DNA from: a virus
Virus record (IMG/VR): IMGVR_UViG_3300047560_001490
Location: 1-42,208 of that record
Direction: 5' to 3' (one strand)
Length of the DNA: 42,208 nucleotides
In this document: piece after piece, positions 9,601 through 21,200 of the stretch
Layout of the letters: each line of letters begins with the position of its first letter
Numbering within the stretch: the stretch's first letter is position 1
Program-made: the position numbers and the translations under genes
The notes under the pieces: generated by a model
What the model was told of the DNA's origin: nothing
Seen by the model: only the letters and a program-made list of their open reading frames with translations
Databases searched by the model: none

Positions 9601-11431
9601 TGTAACCAGAACCGCCGGATTCTACAGTAAATCCACCGATAACACCGTCTTGTACCACAACCTTACTAACAACAGCACCGCTTCCGGCACCACCTGCAAT
9701 TGTAACAGTAATTGGTTCAAGATACCCTAGTCCAGTTTGTTCAATATCAATTGCAATAACTTGTTTATAAGTTGGACTTTGCGGATTAATATCAATTCTG
9801 GCAACAGCAACGCAGTCAGTACCAGAGTTATCTGAACCTGTAATAGTAACTGCTGGAGCACTTGTATAACCACTACCGCCACTTTTTAAGTAAATGTCTG
9901 TAATAGCACCGTCAACAATATAAGAAGTTGCAGAAGCTCTCGAATTAGTTCCGGTTCCATACGGAGGTGATTCAATGAATACAGCCGGCGGATATGCAGC
10001 CATATAGCTACCCCAACTGAATGTTGGTTTAATTCCTGTTACAACGCCGTCTTCGATTGTTGCAGTTGCAGTAGAACAAGGGAACGCAAAGGCAAATGCA
10101 GGTGCTCTATGATCTTTAAAAGTTAATCCATAGAAATAATTACTACCTGCGGTATGGAAAATATCAAGTTTATTATGAACTGGACGAATACTTACACGAC
10201 GTAAGTTATCACCTACAATTGATGTCTTTGGCGGAACATACATAGGATTATGTTCTAAGTAATCACCACTTTCAACAAAAACAGTATAACCTTCTAAACT
10301 ATTCTCATATAATATTTCAAGCGCTCTTCTAATGGTCTTTAGAGGAGTCATCTTACTACGTCCGCTATTAGAATCACTACCACCAATCGAACTAACGAAC
10401 AAGTTCTTAGTTTGATCTAAGTTTAATAACCATAGCGGAGTTCTTCTTACTGGTTTATCATCTAATAAGCCAGTAAAATAGAAGTTATTTCCGTCAAATT
10501 CTAACGCACCAACTTGTGGCTCTGTAGTTAGAGTTGAACTTGCCGACCAAGCAATTGGTGGATTATCTTTTGTTCCCGGTGCAAGTGTTAACTTACCGTC
10601 AAGTCTAGTTGTTCCGTTTACTTCAAATGTATAAGCACCAGAAACAGTACCGATACCGACTTTGTTAGAAAAGAAACCAGTTTGACTATAAAATGTATTA
10701 AATTCTTTTGTTGCTGAACCTAGGTTCCATGTACGACTGACACTTGGTAGGTTAGTTTTTGTACTTTTAAAAATAGTTTCGTCGCCATTGATACCAATGT
10801 TTGCAATCTTAGTATTAAAATTAATACCCGGATAAATTTTTGGGAACCCGCCATTGGTTAAAATACCGCTTTGAGGAGTAAAGACTTGATCTTTACTAAT
10901 AATACAAAGCATAATACCCGCAATGCTAACTCTCCATAAAGAATGTTCTTTCCCGTCTTCAACACCATAAACTCGCATTGCTTCTACAACACTGTTGACT
11001 TGAACCGTAGGATCAATTGGATCGAGATTTGGTTTACTACCTAACGGCCCAATAATATCCCACGTTTTGCCAGACCATACTTTTAATTGCAAATTAATCG
11101 TATCATACCACAATGCACCAAGTAATGGATTTGGTGGAGGAGTGTCTGCAATAGTTACGCCTCCTGCATTTTGCCACTCATTGCCGTTCCAAACTTTAAG
11201 ACTTCCTGAGCCTGTAGCAGTATCAAACCATAACTGCCCGGTCTGTGGCAATGGCGGTGATTGATTGCCTGCAAAGTTTTCTAAAATCCAAAGCAGGCCT
11301 TCTAGAACCGGCTCGCCGTAATTCTGATACCCTCTGCCAGGTAATTTAATACTAGCATGTGTAATATCAAGGGTTCCGTCTGCAACGGTAGTAAGTAGTC
11401 TTCCATCAAAGTTGAAAATATTGGTGGCCAT
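6659..11431 (-). CDS. Tail fibre protein with VGIGT repeats and C-terminal S74 chaperone (1590 aa)
   Basis: A second long fibre, paralogous to the gene at 2369-6556. Shared blocks include the N-terminal GQLWFDT/GALWYDT repeats, the beta-helix start (LFVSSIGGSDSNSG, FVESGDYLEHNPMYVPP, GDNLRRVSIRP), SSPYVQNCSSITGPFD, ADAFTQINQGG, SCFTTFSSIGYWAR and STGGLALEYIGSGVTYNALP. From about residue 1140 to 1480 it has a region not found in its paralogue, with repeated VGIGT/VGVGT units that resemble fibre shaft turns. The S74 chaperone domain begins with SDERLKTNV at about residue 1493 and ends in a coiled coil. Its role is inferred to be host recognition. The start is supported by AAGGAT upstream of the ATG and a late-type promoter at 11462-11469. 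Confidence 0.9.
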   Translation of the reverse strand: MATNIFNFDGRLLTTVADGTLDITHASIKLPGRGYQNYGEPVLEGLLWILENFAGNQSPPLPQTGQLWFDTATGSGSLKVWNGNEWQNAGGVTIADTPPPNPLLGALWYDTINLQLKVWSGKTWDIIGPLGSKPNLDPIDPTVQVNSVVEAMRVYGVEDGKEHSLWRVSIAGIMLCIISKDQVFTPQSGILTNGGFPKIYPGINFNTKIANIGINGDETIFKSTKTNLPSVSRTWNLGSATKEFNTFYSQTGFFSNKVGIGTVSGAYTFEVNGTTRLDGKLTLAPGTKDNPPIAWSASSTLTTEPQVGALEFDGNNFYFTGLLDDKPVRRTPLWLLNLDQTKNLFVSSIGGSDSNSGRSKMTPLKTIRRALEILYENSLEGYTVFVESGDYLEHNPMYVPPKTSIVGDNLRRVSIRPVHNKLDIFHTAGSNYFYGLTFKDHRAPAFAFAFPCSTATATIEDGVVTGIKPTFSWGSYMAAYPPAVFIESPPYGTGTNSRASATSYIVDGAITDIYLKSGGSGYTSAPAVTITGSDNSGTDCVAVARIDINPQSPTYKQVIAIDIEQTGLGYLEPITVTIAGGAGSGAVVSKVVVQDGVIGGFTVESGGSGYIREPWISIKPPNPEQVFSSPYVQNCSSITGPFDVNGKLITLTPPYETRAGFPVGSGYGELDPEGAGSGIRIDGEVLDNDADPSKTVIRSFVADAFTQINQGGVGHLMLNRGYAQFVSCFTTFSSIGYWARNGGFCNISNSVIDFGDIGLKAEGYYPTGYSTGISLGNYSSTVLSITVVTEGTGKFKPLWVWEADLLNGRNNPARGTAAKCNIFTDKDGFVTAIAVTDPGSDYWSEPTIDWSTAPAKTGETITEADLPVCKIVLKVDTDEKVIDGLQFKPQFGTAMLVNNEFYIVSNVIETGISSRYKVVTNPPIWAMDNGDQCQFFEISNISTGGLALEYIGSGVTYNALPYYNGVPDITKQIIDGEDPTSPCYPGRIYYVTIDNTGNFRVGPYFRVNFVDGSVEFNAKTMKLPHLDSIGPFLRNGQPVGLIPGPGYADEISSDPSLTHLDSTLDYDNVPLWDKTTLPTQNAVRDYFKQVNSDITPNRNSDNVYVLGTHNLRWKELWVHKANISVFTGTDMVVVNDTSINFDTQWAKIGIGTTFHDERSYSRPRLSVGGANVGIGTNRVCVEIWPQGNNWNERTSLTLWSTFYQNPGTGDHYPRRTADIVTGFSPTITATTASGVVNPPSDVGAWAHEYLSFNVGNSTVNSGGYSGYYASDNDSCNMPKERMRIDGWGRVGVGTNSVRNQLEIWPHTTYNNVFNNERDWNGLAIFSGKTNSDYVLYMGADSTNHVSYIQSRKYNTDNAALSLNAKGGYVGIGTIKPNTQLHLWTPATAALGRFQSENASGTARTEYMRGTNISWVGVDGDANEVQLGTLETIPIRFWINNQPKVSILADGKVGIGETSPTKKLHVVGDTLLDGPMYVTGVIYGSDDIIGFYTSDERLKTNVVAINDALMKVNSIDGVTFDWTDAAKEGHTHRESREAGVLAQQIEAVLPEVVTTREDGFKAVNYEKIVPLLIQAIKELTVKVETLEKKLQ

Positions 11432-11461
11432 GGTGTGTATATCCTTAGATAAATGTCCTGT

Positions 11462-11469
11462 TATTTATC
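11462..11469 (-). promoter_or_regulatory. Putative T4-like late promoter (GATAAATA)
   Basis: Minus-strand octamer GATAAATA about 31 bases upstream of the fibre gene start at 11431, in a 64-base gap between genes. It matches seven of eight bases of the T4 late consensus and is identical to the octamers upstream of gp25 (28154) and of the gene starting at 33782. Confidence 0.55.
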
Positions 11470-11495
11470 TGTGGTAGACAACCAACCCATTAAAA

Positions 11496-12086
11496 CTAAA
11501 CTGTTTGGATTCTAATAGTATAAACTACTTCTATTTGACGATTGAGAGACTTTTGAACTGGGCTGAATATAACGTGGGAAAGTAATCTACCAGTGTTAGC
11601 ACCAACCGCATTGTATGCTTTAAGACCTAGCTCGCTAAACACAAAGTCGCCGGTAATAGTAGTCGATGTGTCAAATGCAGACTGCCCTGATGGTTCACCT
11701 AGATCTAAATTACATGTAACTACTACGTCAGTATATGTTGTACCGGAACTATGACTTACTGTTATATAATTTTTAGCCGGATTAACATTTAATGGATTTT
11801 GATCATCTACAACTTTACTGAACGTTTGATTATAAAGGCTAGCAGCTTCTCCTATGACATTAGGCGGAAGATATGTAATAGTACCAGTTTCGCTTACGGT
11901 TGCACCACCGTTGCCAAATACCATTTCTTGTATCCAACCGTCGGCTCTATTTGCAATAGTTCTACCAAGAGATATAGAAAAATTCTCAAAATTAATAGCA
12001 TTATCTTTATCTACTATAATTTCTCCAGTTTCTACATCTTTTATAGTTATATGTCCTGTAACACTATTTTTACTATTGATAATCAT
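11496..12086 (-). CDS. Virion structural protein, unknown exact role (196 aa)
   Basis: It lies between the giant baseplate-region protein and the fibre genes, in the same direction, so it is most likely a virion component such as a fibre connector or baseplate-periphery protein. Sequence character fits: rich in Thr, Ser, Asn, Gly and beta-branched residues, few Lys or Cys, no membrane segment or signal peptide. The N-terminal GHITIKDVETGEIIVDKDNAINFENF segment (residues 11-36 region) is a motif seen near the start of structural proteins in T4-like marine phages, by memory. The 45-residue gene just upstream carries a closely related piece (NIKIRDVDTGEVLVNQ). I cannot assign a T4 counterpart. 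Confidence 0.75.
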   Translation of the reverse strand: MIINSKNSVTGHITIKDVETGEIIVDKDNAINFENFSISLGRTIANRADGWIQEMVFGNGGATVSETGTITYLPPNVIGEAASLYNQTFSKVVDDQNPLNVNPAKNYITVSHSSGTTYTDVVVTCNLDLGEPSGQSAFDTSTTITGDFVFSELGLKAYNAVGANTGRLLSHVIFSPVQKSLNRQIEVVYTIRIQTV

Positions 12087-12098
12087 TCTCTAACCTTA

Positions 12099-12236
12099 TC
12101 AAAATCTTTGATTAACTAGTACTTCACCAGTATCAACGTCTCTAATCTTAATGTTTCCAAATATGAATAAACTCATATTCTCATCGATCATTGAATCATC
12201 GACACTAGATTTATCTTCTTTATTATCATCGTTCAT
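12099..12236 (-). CDS. Small protein (45 aa) resembling the N-terminus of the next gene
   Basis: A 45-residue reading frame fills most of the gap between the giant gene (stop at 12245) and the 196-residue gene (start at 12086). It starts with an acidic stretch (MNDDNKEDKSSVDDSMIDEN) and ends with NIKIRDVDTGEVLVNQRF, clearly similar to HITIKDVETGEIIVDKDN at residues 12-29 of the next protein. This suggests a partial tandem duplication, or a small paralogue that binds the same partner. No strong Shine-Dalgarno is visible, but it begins only eight bases after the giant gene's stop, so translational coupling is possible. It could instead be a decaying fragment. Confidence 0.5.
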   Translation of the reverse strand: MNDDNKEDKSSVDDSMIDENMSLFIFGNIKIRDVDTGEVLVNQRF

Positions 12237-12244
12237 GGTTGTAT

Positions 12245-15200
12245 TTAGTCACGTGCTCCTGGGTGTTCTAACAAGAATTTAACTTGCGGACTATTATTGT
12301 ATTGTAACCCCATTGGTGACGGTTCCCAATTATATCCACCAGGTATTAACATATTAGTTCCAGAATCTTGTACTATAACATTTGAGAAATGGCATATTGA
12401 AGTTGTTGATCCAATCACCTCAACAAACTTAATATTTTTATAGCCAACAGGGGGGATACTATTAGAATCAAAAATAATATAAACACCTGCGTCGATGTTT
12501 AGAATTAAACTAACATCACCTTCTATACTTGTTAAGAAGCAATTTGTCTTAACTCCTGGTAAAGGAGCTATTTTAATTGTTATTATTGTTATAGTTTCGT
12601 AATTGTTAATTAAACGTATAGAATTATTAGACATAAAGTAATAATCAATTCCAAGTGTTAACGGTTCTGAATTTGGGTATGTATCATAAACTGTTAACTG
12701 GGTTGTAGATTGTAATGCATCAACTAATCCAATTTGTACATCCATCCCTTCTACAGCATAATAATACATTTTACCTTGTGCTTGAAATTTGTTATTAACA
12801 TATACTGTTATTCCGTTTGGCGAGTATCCGGACATTGTAGCATATCTATCTGTAGTACCGTTTCCGTCAAAATATTCAATATTAAACGTTGTTTCAATAC
12901 CAGTACTGGTTCCGCCAGCACCTCGTACAATGTTAGTTAAGAATGCTCTATTCGGATGATCTCTTGTCGGTGCAGGTTGTACTTCTAAAAAGTCTATTTT
13001 TTCATTATCAATCCAAACAGACCCGGGAACTGTTAATGTTGGTTGGGTCAATTTAGTATAATCTTCTACTTCGATACTGCTAGAGTTTATCAGGACCTCG
13101 CTTAATAGTCTTGTTCTTGCTTTAAAATCTATAGCATAACTCTGTCTATATAACGACGAATCAATAAACTGTCTGATCGCAATACCGGGACGTTCTGGTG
13201 CTCCTCTCATATATCTAATAGTAATATTATCAGCTGGATCATGTGGTTGATTGAAGAGTATTACATATCTATAAGGACCAGAATCAAATGGTTGTGCATC
13301 ATACCCAAATATATCAAACCCTTCAATTGTTCGTCTTGCAATCGCATAATCCCAAAGCATACGCTGTAGTTGATTATTTTTAAAGACTGTTATAGTACTT
13401 TCTGAAGTTGGGTTGTCTTCGAGGATATATTCTCCATTAGGATTTCCATCAAATTCTTGTAGAACAAATCTATAACTTAAATCTTGAGTAAAACTAAGAA
13501 CATTAATTCTAGCACCTATATCAACATTATTCATAAAGATTTCTTTACCAATGATAGAATAAAACTGGCCCTGAGTAGGATCCATATTTACTATTGTAAG
13601 TGTTGCGCCCTCATTTAGTGTAAAATATAACGTAACGGTTCCATCGAATACATCGTAGCCAGGTGGTCCAATATGAGCACCGTCGATATAAACTTTAAGG
13701 TATGTTTCCGGGTCAGTAGGAACATCTGGGAAGTCGAACTGACGGGTATATCCGTCGCCGATATAAGTTTTCATTGGCGGCGGTGATAGTGGAAGACCAT
13801 CTGCTGTTACAACCACAGTTGAATAGTCAGGTACTGTATTACCTACAGGTCTTTCCATAATATAAGAAAACCCTGTATATGTAAATTCTTCATTTAAGAT
13901 TTTACTAAATTGCGGTGTATTGAATACAGTTACAACTACATACGATCCTAACGGAGGAGTTGCAATACTAACGCTAGTAGATGAATAACCTAATACAGTT
14001 GCAAATACACCATTTACAGTTACCATAAAATTGAAGAAACTTGTCCCACTTTTTCTTAAAGTAAATGTACCGGTCTTCCCAGTTGCAACAAAGGTTTCTT
14101 GATTTATTATACTTGTATAATAAGCGTTAAACGTTGCACCAGTACCGCCGGAAGTAGAACTTGCATATTGTACAAATGGTACCGTTGGTTTAACTGTATA
14201 TAACCCAGGACGGTCAATTTTAGCTGTATTAACACCCCAAACAGGAGACATGTTAAGTCCAGACCCATTGCTGTTAGATGATTTCCAAGTTGCAACATCC
14301 GGTATTGTTTTATATGATCCTGCATTGTATATCTCAACTGAAACAATCGAACCTTTGATTGTAACATTAGTAGTTTTTACTAGTAATGGGGTTTGAACTT
14401 CCCCCGGTTGAGCCAGATCCCAAACAAGTTGTAAAATTTCCCCTGTTTTATATCCAGTTCCGCCATTAGCTATGTGTATATTTCCAGCAGTTACAGTTTC
14501 TACTTGAACCCTTGCTCTATATTTTCCGCCAGCATCGTTGAACTGTGTAGGTTCGCCGCCTTCTAATGTTATGAAATCTCCGGGTTTATAATTTTCTCCT
14601 CTTGAAACTGGATAAACAGCAGAAATAGTTGATCCCGATCCGCCGTCGCCATAAGCAATAATTGTAAGTCTTTTACCTGGGTCGGGTGGGTAAACAAATA
14701 CTAATTCACCAGTTTCAAAGTTAACTACAAAATCTTTGGTTGGACCATATCTTAATAATACTCCATCTAAATACGCTTCGACTCCGCTATCATTTTGCGG
14801 ACGAACACCCATACTATAATGATCTTTAATACCTTCAGTTATATAAGATGTTTGCCATACAATTGGCATACCGCCTACATAATTAGAATAAGTATCAATC
14901 CTTACAGCATCTCTAATTCTATTAGTAAGTAACTCTTCTGCATGATCTGCCTCTACAGTTGGATTGATAAAGTCACTTCCGTCTGTAATGATATCATATT
15001 CGCCTGCAGGTGCAGGTTCGAATGTAGTACCTGCATACAAAACCCAAATATTTGGTTTATCGCTACTGGTTGGAGGTGTTGTAAACTTTAGAGTAGAACC
15101 GCCCCATATCATTCCAACTTTGGCATTTTTTCCAGATCCAACATAATAGGAGTCTATATATTCTATACTATATGCCCCGTCTTGAATTACTTCAAAACTA

Positions 15201-18200
15201 CCGGCATTTAACATGATAACATTTTTAATGCCGCCATTTGAATCAACACCTGTTACTACAAATTCTGTTGGTACAACAATTCCGCCCGGAGCATTTCCTA
15301 CAACTTTTAATTTTTCGCCCGGGCTATATCCTTTACCTCGTTCGATTATCTTTATCGATGTAGCATAAGTTGGTATAGTATAATCTTCTCCATAAACAGC
15401 TAATGATTTGTCTTTCCAAATCTTAGTATCAACTAAGTTTTGTGGAACTCTTGATAATCTAAATAAAGTTCTATGCCCGTTACCATAAAATTGATCATAT
15501 ATCGGAGGCAAGCCGCCTTCTAACATTACTTCTTGTGCATCATTTACTGCTGCATCATCGGGAGAGAATCCTGCAGGCATGTCCCAACCTGCCTCAAATG
15601 GTCCTCCTGAATAAATTATTCCCTTGTAGTCAGTTCCGCTAATTAAGTCTGGGCTGAATGCAGGCGGCATATATTGTGTTGGTGCATAATCTCTCATAAT
15701 TCTATCAGCAGCACCAAATGTTTGATGATAGATAGCACCACCGTATCCAGTACCAATACCGACAGTTCTATTATACTTTCCGAATATTATATCTCCGGAA
15801 ATTGCTGTAATTGTAACATCATTTGATGCAAACGACTGTACCATTGTAGATCTTGCAATAACATTACCAACAGTTACAGTTTCTCCTGCAATAAAGATAT
15901 TTGTAATATTTTCTGCCGTTGTAAATATAACCACGTCACCGCGGCTTTCGACATTAACAACAGATACAAAACTATTATATTGATGGAATATGTTACCGCT
16001 TATACCGTTAGCTATACCAATGTTACTAGTGTAATCTACAGTAACAAGGTTACCAGATGTCTCAAGCACTATTGCATTTGACGTTGTGAATGATGTAAAC
16101 GGAGTTGTATTCGAAACTAGTGTAACATTACCAATAGTTACTTTTTCACCTACTCTAAAGGTATTCTGTTCGTTATTTAAATCTACTGAGAATACAACGG
16201 TATTACCCGAACTCTTTGCATTAGTAATTGATAATGATTTACTGTACTGATGATAAATTTCACCCTTTGTTCCAAAATTAGTATCAAGGTTACGATTATA
16301 CTTAGTAACTATAACATTGTCACTTGCACTTGCAACAACAGCATCAGATGTATTAAAAATTGTGACCTGGTTTGTTAAAGATTGTACGTTTGTTACATAA
16401 ATCTTTTCGCCTACTCTAAATGTACTTACTAATTTACTAGGTTTTATAGTAAATGAAACTGTTGACCCGTTTGCAGATGCGTTAACAACGGTTGCAACTT
16501 GAGGCATACTTGCAACTCTATCAAATACCAATTGCGTTTTTAATCTGCGAATAAGATTAGGATTGGTTTTATAGTTATTAAACCATGGGCTGTAAGTTGA
16601 ACTGCTGATCATTATGTTTTGATCAGTTATATTAAGTTCACTTAATACTCTGTAAGAATTGTCTTCAGTTTCTAGATAAACAGGTTTATCAAAGTCAGTT
16701 GATCCTTTAACACTTACATTGTCAACAGCAGTTCTACTACTTACGAATTCTCTTATTTTAGTTCTATAAGGTTTTGCTTCGTTTAAATAATCTAAAAGCA
16801 GATCAACTGTATTTGGTTTATATAGTTCCGAAGTTGACAATGGTTCCATTGACCCGTTAATAGATATGAAACTAGTCTTGAATACCCAATCAACATAATT
16901 GTGTTCATTGAACACAAAATTAACCATTGCAAAGAAAAGTTCGTTTAATTCAGTTGATCCCGAGCCGTTATATATACCCTTAACAACCCCGTCGAATATT
17001 AAACCTATTTCCATAGTTGGGTTGTAATCAAACGGAACTTTAGTATCAAACCCTATTAAATCAAATCCTGATTGATTTTGAGTTGTGTTCCATAAATTTT
17101 CTGTAATTTGGATAGTACCGTCTTGTAATCCAACTAATATTGATCCAGTGGTTTCTAGACCAAGAAATAATGCCCATCTGCCGTCAAAGTCACGAACTTT
17201 AACTACTACACCAGCTGTAATTATTGCGTCTTTTTCTTTAACCGTATCAACTGTATATGTCGGTATGGTATTTGAATCATATCCGTTACTATACCAATCA
17301 ACATATTTCCAATAGTTATTAACATTGTATGCTTGTTTTCTATAAAGAACAAAGTCATTACTTGCTGCATCCCATTGCCAAATAGTCCACATATTATTAT
17401 TAACGGCTGTTGGCATTACAAAAACTCGTTCGCCGTCAATCGCACTTTGTTTTATAATTGACATTTCACTCATGTCATTTATTTTGTATTCATAATTACC
17501 ATAAGCACTTGGTATTGGTTCGCTTTGTGTAAAGTACAAACTCCAAGTAGATTTAGAACTATCTAATACAAGAGGATCTGATGCGTCAGCTAGTTGAGTA
17601 TTAACTCTGTTAGCCCAAATACTAAGAGCTTCTAATCTATCTGCAAACCAAGACTGTCTTGGACGAATTAAATTTCCATATTTTAGTAATTCGTTTAGTT
17701 GAGGATCTGGTACTTGGTTACCCATTGCATCAAATCCTGTTAAGCTATCTCTTAGTTTGTTCCAATATTCTTGATCTATGTAACTATTAGGATCGTCTTT
17801 TCTAATAAGTGTCCATTCTTTATAATCATTTGCATCATTTGGTTTAGTTGTATAATTAACCTGCATAACGATATCTGTATCAGTTAAGAACTCTCCAATA
17901 TTTGCTACAATTAATGTGCGTTCGCTAACTGCGGCAAACCAAGGAATAGCATTACTTCCTGGATTTTTAATAATTCTTGCAATTTCATTAGTAGAAAGAT
18001 TTCTATTTTCTGCAAGCGGCGGCATATCGCTGCGACCTACCCAGAAATAATACCATGTACGTGCTATACCATTTGAATCATATTCTACTTTTTGTGTCCA
18101 GGCTGGATTTGATGAGTTTCTAACAAAGCCAGATGCAATATACGGAATACCATACTTGGATAGATTTACACCTGTTATTGTATAATTTGTCCAGTCTGCC

Positions 18201-21200
18201 GGTGGGATAGAACTTTTAACCCATTCATATATTTCTATATCTGTACCAGGTGCAAGTTTAGCCCAATTTTTAACTCTATAATCTATAGGTCCTGTTTCAT
18301 AATCAACAAATCTTGTTGTACCGAGGTCCCACCATACTTCACCAACATGCGGTTCGCTCCAGCACTCAGCCTCATTCAAACTGTAAACACTTGTATCCCC
18401 GCTGTTATATTGTGCGGGATCATAAACAGTTTTATAGGTGATTTCTTTATCGGCAATTCCGGGTATCATACCCTTGCCTGGATCATAATATTCTAAAACC
18501 GTAGCATCGGCAAATGTTAATTTGTTATATAATCTACTTGATAAAATTAAATTTGCATCAACCTTAGGCTCGGCATTTCTATAAATTTCCCAAGTACCTA
18601 TGTTCCATCTATAAACAGTCCATTCACCTTCTGCTTCGCCGTTTGTTACATAAACAAGGTCGCCTTGGTGCCAACCTCCTAATAGATCATAAGAAAGTAA
18701 CTCATTCTTATCAAAGAATTTTTTACTTTTAAGAACTCTTACAACACCTTCAAAATCTTCAATAAAGGTACTAATCGGAATACTAATAGTTACATCTGTA
18801 ACAGCTTCAACTATAAATGTTGAATTAAGGCTATTATTATTTTTAAAACCTGTTATTACAATCAAGTCGTCAACCATTATTCCGTGGTTATCGTTGAAAA
18901 TAATTTCTGTAATATTTTCGCTTCCATGAGGAAGTGTGCGACTTACAGTGCTTGCAGGACTAACAACTTTATACACATCCCAAGATGCATTAACTGTTGT
19001 GAATTGCCAAATAGTATCACCTGTTGTTAAAGTCTTACCATTTACCGCAAGGTTTGCATTCAAGTTATAAAGTTCAGTTTGATTGATAACTGTATATGTT
19101 GTTTCACCTAAGTGAACAAATCCACTAGTTGGCAAATCGCCATATAAAGAATTATCTACATTTGCTCTTAGTGGGAATAGTTTACCTTCGTAATTTTCCG
19201 GAGGAACTACGATTCCAGGATCTCTAACAGCAATTTCAATTATGCCATCTCTCGGTTGAGTACTATCATAGTTACTAAACACATCAATACGTTGCGGATT
19301 ATTAACATATTCTACTTGTGGTATAATAAAATCTATATTTGTATTAAGTGCAACAGCACCATATCTAGCTTTTCTAAATGCATATTCTTCGTAGTAGTTT
19401 ACAGTTTGACCAGTTGGTAAAATACTAGTGTTACGGAGTATACCATCAAGAGATTTACGAGAACCTTTTTGTCTTATGAAGCCTTGGAAGAATTCAAATT
19501 GAGTTGTATCATCTAATAGTAGATTTTCTAAATATTCTCTCTTTTGATAGCTAATAGTATGCTTGGCTAATTGTGATAAATCAGTTCTTGTAACCGCATG
19601 ATTTATAGAGGAATTTTCTGTTAATTTACCAGTATTATTATCTATCTTCACTATATTTTTAGGTTGATCTATGTTATAGAGATTTTTGAAATCGGCACTA
19701 GTCTTTTCAAAATTCTCAATCATCTTCCATTGATTTGTTATAGGATCTTGATATAAGAAATACCCAGGTGCATCAAGTCTACCTGACCAATTGTTAGTTC
19801 TATAGCCGTAAACTTTAAGACGCGGTTGATATACATTTAAAAGTGGATCATATATTAAATCATTAAACTGTGTTACGTTACTAACCAACATAACATGTTC
19901 AACGGTAGTAACATATACTCTTAATCCAAAGATAGTTTGCCCATTAGTAGAATTAATAGTAAGTTCGTCATTAAATCTTAAAATTTCTAAATTCTGCGCT
20001 TCTATTGGTTGACCTGATTTATCTAGAACTGGGTATGTCCCACCACTAGTTCCATTAACACATTGTACAGTGCCAAATTCCTTTTTAAACTTAATTAAAT
20101 CTGCACCCGGACTTAATGCAATAAAGTTTCCGTTTGTCCAATTACCTTGACTCCAGTAAACGAAATCTCTAGCACTTTGTCGCCAGTTAACAACTTTGCC
20201 ACTTTCGTCGTTAACGATTTCAAATTTCCACCCTTCGCTTTCTAACCAGCGACCATAGCTTACAATAAAATCATAAACATCTTGTCTATTATCAAAAATA
20301 GTTCCATATGGAACAGTATTCAATCCTGCGCCGTTTTTGTAATCTACAACAGTAGTATTACCTATTACGTTACTCGACTTGGGCCCAGTTACAATACTTG
20401 GGATAACAGTAAATGACGGGTTGATTCCGTCATATCCATATACAGCATAACCATTGCTTTGTTTAACAATGATAACACCACTATAAAAATAGGTACCTAA
20501 ACTTGTTGAACGATATAGATATGTTTGTACATTTTCAGATGGCACTAATTGACTAGTATATCCTAACTGACCAAAGCTGTCGGCCATTACTCTTAAACTA
20601 TTATCAGTGCCTACAAATCCGCCAAATTTATGAGCTAGACTGCTATATGAGCCTCTTATCACATAACCGATATTTTTTGTAACACTTAGATTCTGATTGA
20701 TCAAGTATTCGCTTATCCAGTGTTGAATTCCCCAACTACCAAAGAAACTTAGGGTTGACTCGTTTGGAATTGAATTTGTTATTTTCAAACTTGTTGGTAC
20801 TTCTCTATGAATATAAAATTCAGAATTACCTCTTCTATTATTTGTATTTTTATAAAGCCATTGCTGAGAATCACCCTCGCCTACTTGTTCAGTACGTAGC
20901 GGATCCCAAGTTTGTTCGATAAATCTTGCAGGCTTCATTAGATAACTTGTTAATGCTGTAACAAATCCGTGTTCTAAACTATTGATCCAAACATCTTCAA
21001 CTGGTCCACCGTCTCCAAATTTCCATTCTGCTTGTGCATTGTTTAATGTAGGGAGAATGGCAATTACTCCTGCTAGATTAGGAGGTAAGATCAAACCCTG
21101 ATCGTCAACAGGTATACAATCCATTAACCCAGGTCTAGCCCAGGCTGAATGCACCCCGGCTCTAATTCCATTGCGTATTAATCCTGCTGTTAGATCCTCC

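Noticed and set aside
14107-14367. 86-codon minus-strand ORF inside the giant gene, and other out-of-frame ORFs within the fibre, gp5 and gp6 genes
   Set aside because: They are in a second frame of long, clearly real coding regions, have no ribosome binding site and no recognisable family.
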